Translations under genes and position numbers: made by a program
NCBI RefSeq assembly: GCF_000418325.1
Contig: NC_021658.1
Location: forward strand, 5,877,501 to 5,941,500
From: Sorangium cellulosum So0157-2
Lineage (GTDB): Bacteria > Myxococcota_A > Polyangia > Polyangiales > Polyangiaceae
Reading direction: 5' to 3'
DNA: 64,000 nt
Part shown: piece by piece, positions 61,254 to 64,000 of the stretch
Layout: every line of letters starts with the position of its first letter
Numbering within the stretch: the stretch's first letter is position 1
The notes under the pieces: generated by a model
What the model was told of the DNA's origin: nothing
Seen by the model: only the letters and a program-made list of their open reading frames with translations
Databases searched by the model: none

Positions 61254-62174
61254 GTGAGCACCTACGCCATCAAGCGGCTGCTCTCGATCATCCCCACGCT
61301 CTTCATCGTCGCCACCCTGGTGTTCATCCTGGTGCGCATCGTGCCGGGCGGCCCGTTCGATCAGGAGCGGGCGGTGCCCGTCGAGGTCCAGCGGCAGCTC
61401 GACGCCAAGTACCACCTGAACGATCCGGTGCTGAAGCAGTATGGCGACTGGCTCTTTGCGCTCGTCACCCGAGGCGACCTGGGCCCGACGTTCAAGTACC
61501 CGAACCGCACCGTCAACGAGATCATCGCGCTCAGCCTGCCCGTGTCGATGCAGCTCGGGTTCTGGGCGATGCTCTTCGCCCTGGCGATGGGCATCCCGCT
61601 CGGCATCGTCGGCGCGATCCGCCAGAACACCTGGAAGGACACGGCGGCCATGGGCGTCGCCATGGTCGGCCTCAGCGTGCCGCGGTACGTGCTCGCGCCG
61701 CTGCTCATGCTTGTCTTCTCGCTCAAGCTCTACTGGTTCCCCGTGGCCCGCTGGGAGACGTGGCGGCACATGGTGCTCCCGGTCATCTGCGCCGGATTGC
61801 CGGTGGCCGCCTACATCGCCCGGCTGACGCGCGGCGGGATGCTCGAGGTGATCCGCTCCGACTTCATCCGGACCGCCCGCGCCAAGGGGCTGTCCGAGCG
61901 CAAGGTCGTCCTGAAGCACGCGCTCCGGGGCGGGCTGCTCCCGGTCGTGAGCTTCCTCGGCCCCGGCTTCAGCGGCCTGCTCGTCGGCTCCCTCGTCGTC
62001 GAGAAGATCTTCAACATCCCCGGCATGGGCCGCTACTTCGTCGAGGCGGCCACGAACCGCGACTACAACCTCGTGATGGGGGTCATGCTCGTCTACGGCT
62101 TCCTGCTCATGCTCTTCAACGCGCTCGTCGACGTGGCGTACGCCTTCATCGACCCGCGCGTGGAGCTGCGCTGA
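61254..62174 (+). CDS. ABC transporter permease, DppB/OppB type
   Basis: This is a 306-residue inner-membrane permease starting at GTG 61254. Six helices are visible, including IPTLFIVATLVFILVRIVPG near the start, and the EAA-loop segment RTARAKGLSERKVVLKHALR that contacts the ATPase. TFKYPNRTVNEII and VEKIFNIPGMGRYFVEA are typical of the dipeptide and oligopeptide uptake group. It is the first gene of an operon with dppC and dppD type genes (2 bp and 43 bp gaps). The binding protein is encoded elsewhere. Confidence 0.93.
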   Translation: MSTYAIKRLLSIIPTLFIVATLVFILVRIVPGGPFDQERAVPVEVQRQLDAKYHLNDPVLKQYGDWLFALVTRGDLGPTFKYPNRTVNEIIALSLPVSMQLGFWAMLFALAMGIPLGIVGAIRQNTWKDTAAMGVAMVGLSVPRYVLAPLLMLVFSLKLYWFPVARWETWRHMVLPVICAGLPVAAYIARLTRGGMLEVIRSDFIRTARAKGLSERKVVLKHALRGGLLPVVSFLGPGFSGLLVGSLVVEKIFNIPGMGRYFVEAATNRDYNLVMGVMLVYGFLLMLFNALVDVAYAFIDPRVELR

Positions 62175-62176
62175 CC

Positions 62177-63250
62177 ATGCCCGCCGCCCCCCCGCCGCCC
62201 GCCGCAGAGGCCGCCGCGCCTGTCGACCCGCCCGCCGCGCCCGGCGACCTGCCCGCCGTCCCCGGCGGCGCGGCGCCGCGCCCGGCCGGCCCGCTGCGGC
62301 TCGACGCCCTCGAGCAGGGGTCGAGCCTCGGGCGCGACGCGTGGCGGCGGCTCCGCAAGAACCGCGCGGCGGTCGCCTGCGGCGCCGTGCTCCTCGCGAT
62401 GATCCTCGCCTGCATCCTCGTCCCCGAGCTCTCCAGCTACCGGTACGACAAGGCCGACCTCAAGCTCGGCGCGCAGCCGCCGTCGCTCGCGCACTGGATG
62501 GGCACCGACTACTTCGGCCGCGACCTGATGGCCCGCGTCTTCTTCGGCGGGCGCATCTCCTTCGCCGTCGGCATCATCGCCACGCTCGTGAGCTTCGTCA
62601 TCGGCGTGAGCTGGGGCGGCGTCGCCGGCTACTTCGGCGGCAAGGTCGACGCGATCATGATGCGCATCGTGGACGTGCTCTACACGTTCCCGTTCCTCAT
62701 CCTCGTCATCCTGCTCATGGTCTTCTTCGCGAACGACCAGACGCCCCTCTACCGCGCCTGGAAGGTCGCGCTCGGCCTGTTCGTGCAGGATCCCTCGGAT
62801 CCGAGCTATTTCCCCATCTTCCAAATCGTCGTCGTCTTCGCGGCCCTCGGCGGCATCTCGTGGCTCACGATGGCCCGCATCGTCCGCGGCCAGGTCATCG
62901 CGCTGCGCAGCCAGCCGTTCATCGAGTCGGCCCGCTCGATCGGCGTCGGCCACGCCGCGCTGATCTTCCGGCACCTCGTGCCGAACGCGCTCGGCCCGAT
63001 CATCGTCTACACGACGCTCACCATCCCCGAGGTGATGATGACCGAGGCGTTCCTGAGCTTCCTCGGCCTCGGCACGCAGGAGCCGCTCTCGAGCTGGGGC
63101 CTGCTCGCGTCCACGGGCGCCGACGCGATGGACCTCTTCCCCTGGCAGCTCATCTTCCCGGCGCTGATGCTCGCGCTCACGCTGATCTGCTTCAACTTCC
63201 TCGGCGACGGGCTCCGCGACGCCCTCGATCCACGCATCCGAAAGGACTGA
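62177..63250 (+). CDS. ABC transporter permease, DppC/OppC type
   Basis: This is a 357-residue permease. It has an unusually long Pro/Ala-rich cytoplasmic N-terminus of about 40 residues, then RDAWRRLRKNRAAVACG before helix 1, MGTDYFGRDLMARVFFGGR, and the ATPase-contact loop SARSIGVGHAALIFRHLVPN, and it ends LGDGLRDALDPR. About 40 residues around FFANDQTPLYRAWKV and DPSDPSYFPIF between helices are extra relative to the shortest homologues. It starts 2 bp after dppB and is followed by the ATPase gene. Confidence 0.93.
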   Translation: MPAAPPPPAAEAAAPVDPPAAPGDLPAVPGGAAPRPAGPLRLDALEQGSSLGRDAWRRLRKNRAAVACGAVLLAMILACILVPELSSYRYDKADLKLGAQPPSLAHWMGTDYFGRDLMARVFFGGRISFAVGIIATLVSFVIGVSWGGVAGYFGGKVDAIMMRIVDVLYTFPFLILVILLMVFFANDQTPLYRAWKVALGLFVQDPSDPSYFPIFQIVVVFAALGGISWLTMARIVRGQVIALRSQPFIESARSIGVGHAALIFRHLVPNALGPIIVYTTLTIPEVMMTEAFLSFLGLGTQEPLSSWGLLASTGADAMDLFPWQLIFPALMLALTLICFNFLGDGLRDALDPRIRKD

Positions 63251-63293
63251 AGGGCTGCGCCGCCCCCGCGACGCGCGCGCGCCCAGACGAACC

Positions 63294-64000
63294 ATGCTGA
63301 TCGAGGTCAACAACCTGAAGACCCACTTCTTCACCGAGGAGGGGGTGGTGCGCGCGGTCGACGGCATCTCCTTCAGCCTCGATCGCGGCGAGGTGCTCGG
63401 GATCGTGGGCGAGTCGGGCTCGGGCAAGAGCGTGACGAGCCTCTCGCTGCTCCGGCTCATCCCCGACCCGCCGGGGCGGATCGTCGGCGGCCAGATCCTG
63501 CTCGAGTCCGAGGGGGGCGTCGTCGAGGACCTCGTGGAGGCGAGCGAGGCGCGGATGGAGCGCATCCGCGGCGACCGGATCGCGATGATCTTCCAGGACC
63601 CGATGACGTCGCTGAACCCCTACCTCCGGGTGAGCGAGCAGCTCATCGAGGTGCTGGAGCTGCACCGCGGCATGGGGCGCGCCGAGGCCCGCCGGCGCAG
63701 CGTCGAGATGCTGCAGGCGGTGGGCATCCCCGCGGCGGCGTCGCGGATCGACGACTACCCGCACCAGCTCTCGGGCGGGATGCGGCAGCGCGTGATGATC
63801 GCCATGGCGCTGCTCTGCGACCCGGATCTGCTCATCGCCGACGAGCCGACGACGGCGCTCGACGTCACGATCCAGGCGCAGATCCTGGACCTCATCCGGG
63901 AGCGGAAGGAGGCGCTCGGCGCGGCGGTCCTGCTCATCACGCACGACCTCGGCGTCGTCGCGAAGATGGCCGATCGCGTCGCGGTCATGTACGCCGGGCG
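63294..64000 (+). CDS. ABC transporter ATPase, DppD/OppD type, cut by window end
   Basis: The frame from ATG 63294 is open to the edge and gives 235 residues. It has Walker A GESGSGKS, Q-loop FQDPMTSLNP, signature LSGGMRQRV, Walker B LLIADEPTTALD and the switch His in LLITHDLG. All belong to the peptide-uptake ATPases. The C-terminal iron-sulfur/peptide domain is outside the window. A second ATPase (OppF type) probably follows. Confidence 0.95.
   Translation, partial: MLIEVNNLKTHFFTEEGVVRAVDGISFSLDRGEVLGIVGESGSGKSVTSLSLLRLIPDPPGRIVGGQILLESEGGVVEDLVEASEARMERIRGDRIAMIFQDPMTSLNPYLRVSEQLIEVLELHRGMGRAEARRRSVEMLQAVGIPAAASRIDDYPHQLSGGMRQRVMIAMALLCDPDLLIADEPTTALDVTIQAQILDLIRERKEALGAAVLLITHDLGVVAKMADRVAVMYAG

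Noticed and set aside
1..64000. Search for CRISPR arrays, rRNA, tRNA, attachment sites, transposase genes
   Set aside because: No regularly spaced repeat with unique spacers was seen; no recognisable tRNA or rRNA sequence; no transposase motif. A reading by eye can miss single tRNAs, so a tRNA scan would be decisive.

Overview
The window is about 64 kb of very GC-rich DNA whose content points to a myxobacterium of the Sorangium/Polyangium type (Myxococcota). The evidence is the codon use, the many secreted lipoproteins with proline/alanine or glycine-rich linkers, fibro-slime and beta-propeller repeat lipoproteins, a type VI secretion VgrG/DUF2169 pair, a STAND-like ATPase/TPR cassette, and the loose, mostly non-operonic layout. 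The assignment rests on gene content only. No rRNA, tRNA, CRISPR array or complete insertion sequence was seen.

Left part (1-12 kb): a cut LysR regulator, dUTPase, a site-2-type membrane protease with a TPR tail, an SGNH-hydrolase lipoprotein and an acyltransferase. Then comes a compact minus-strand operon that looks like a copper-bufferin-type RiPP system: a Cys-rich lipoprotein precursor, a DUF692 multinuclear-iron enzyme, a DUF2063 partner and a YjbQ/UPF0047 gene. Divergent to it lies a tightly overlapping trio: metalloprotease lipoprotein, formylglycine-generating-enzyme-fold lipoprotein, and a helix-hairpin-helix DNA-glycosylase-like protein. A 298-residue protein of unknown family is translationally coupled to an EamA exporter.

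Middle part (12-33 kb): a 43-48 bp minisatellite, a decayed ATPase/TPR cassette, an MMPL/RND exporter, an internally deleted HAD phosphatase, two divergent membrane fatty-acid desaturases, an EVE-domain protein, a sigma factor fused to a membrane anchor, an OmpA-type lipoprotein, a roughly 1,470-residue lipoprotein of unknown function with an apparent frameshift, and the first of two peptide-binding lipoproteins that carry an unusual inserted domain.

The 33-37 kb block is a damaged type VI secretion module. Its VgrG reading frame holds two in-frame TAG codons, and the DUF2169 gene is cut off at its 3' end. From 38 to 48 kb there are a zinc-ribbon membrane protein, galE, the second peptide-binding protein, a divergent NADAR / HYD1-type ADP-ribosyltransferase pair that looks like a toxin-antitoxin locus, a GH31 glucosidase, and a LysR/SDR divergent pair with a perfect 10-bp-arm palindrome between them.

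Right part (48-64 kb): a fibro-slime lipoprotein, two paralogous beta-propeller lipoproteins (one apparently frameshifted twice), an aldo-keto reductase and MocR regulator, a beta-helix lipoprotein, a GH1 beta-glucosidase, a quinone oxidoreductase, an amidohydrolase remnant, a cysteine-free glutaredoxin-like protein, and the start of a dipeptide/oligopeptide ABC transporter operon (dppB, dppC, dppD). That operon probably works with binding proteins such as the two encoded at 30.4 and 40.7 kb. Several genes in the window are broken or reduced: VgrG, DUF2169, HAD, amidohydrolase, ATPase/TPR and possibly one propeller. This suggests ongoing decay and rearrangement, although assembly errors must be excluded for the frameshifts.
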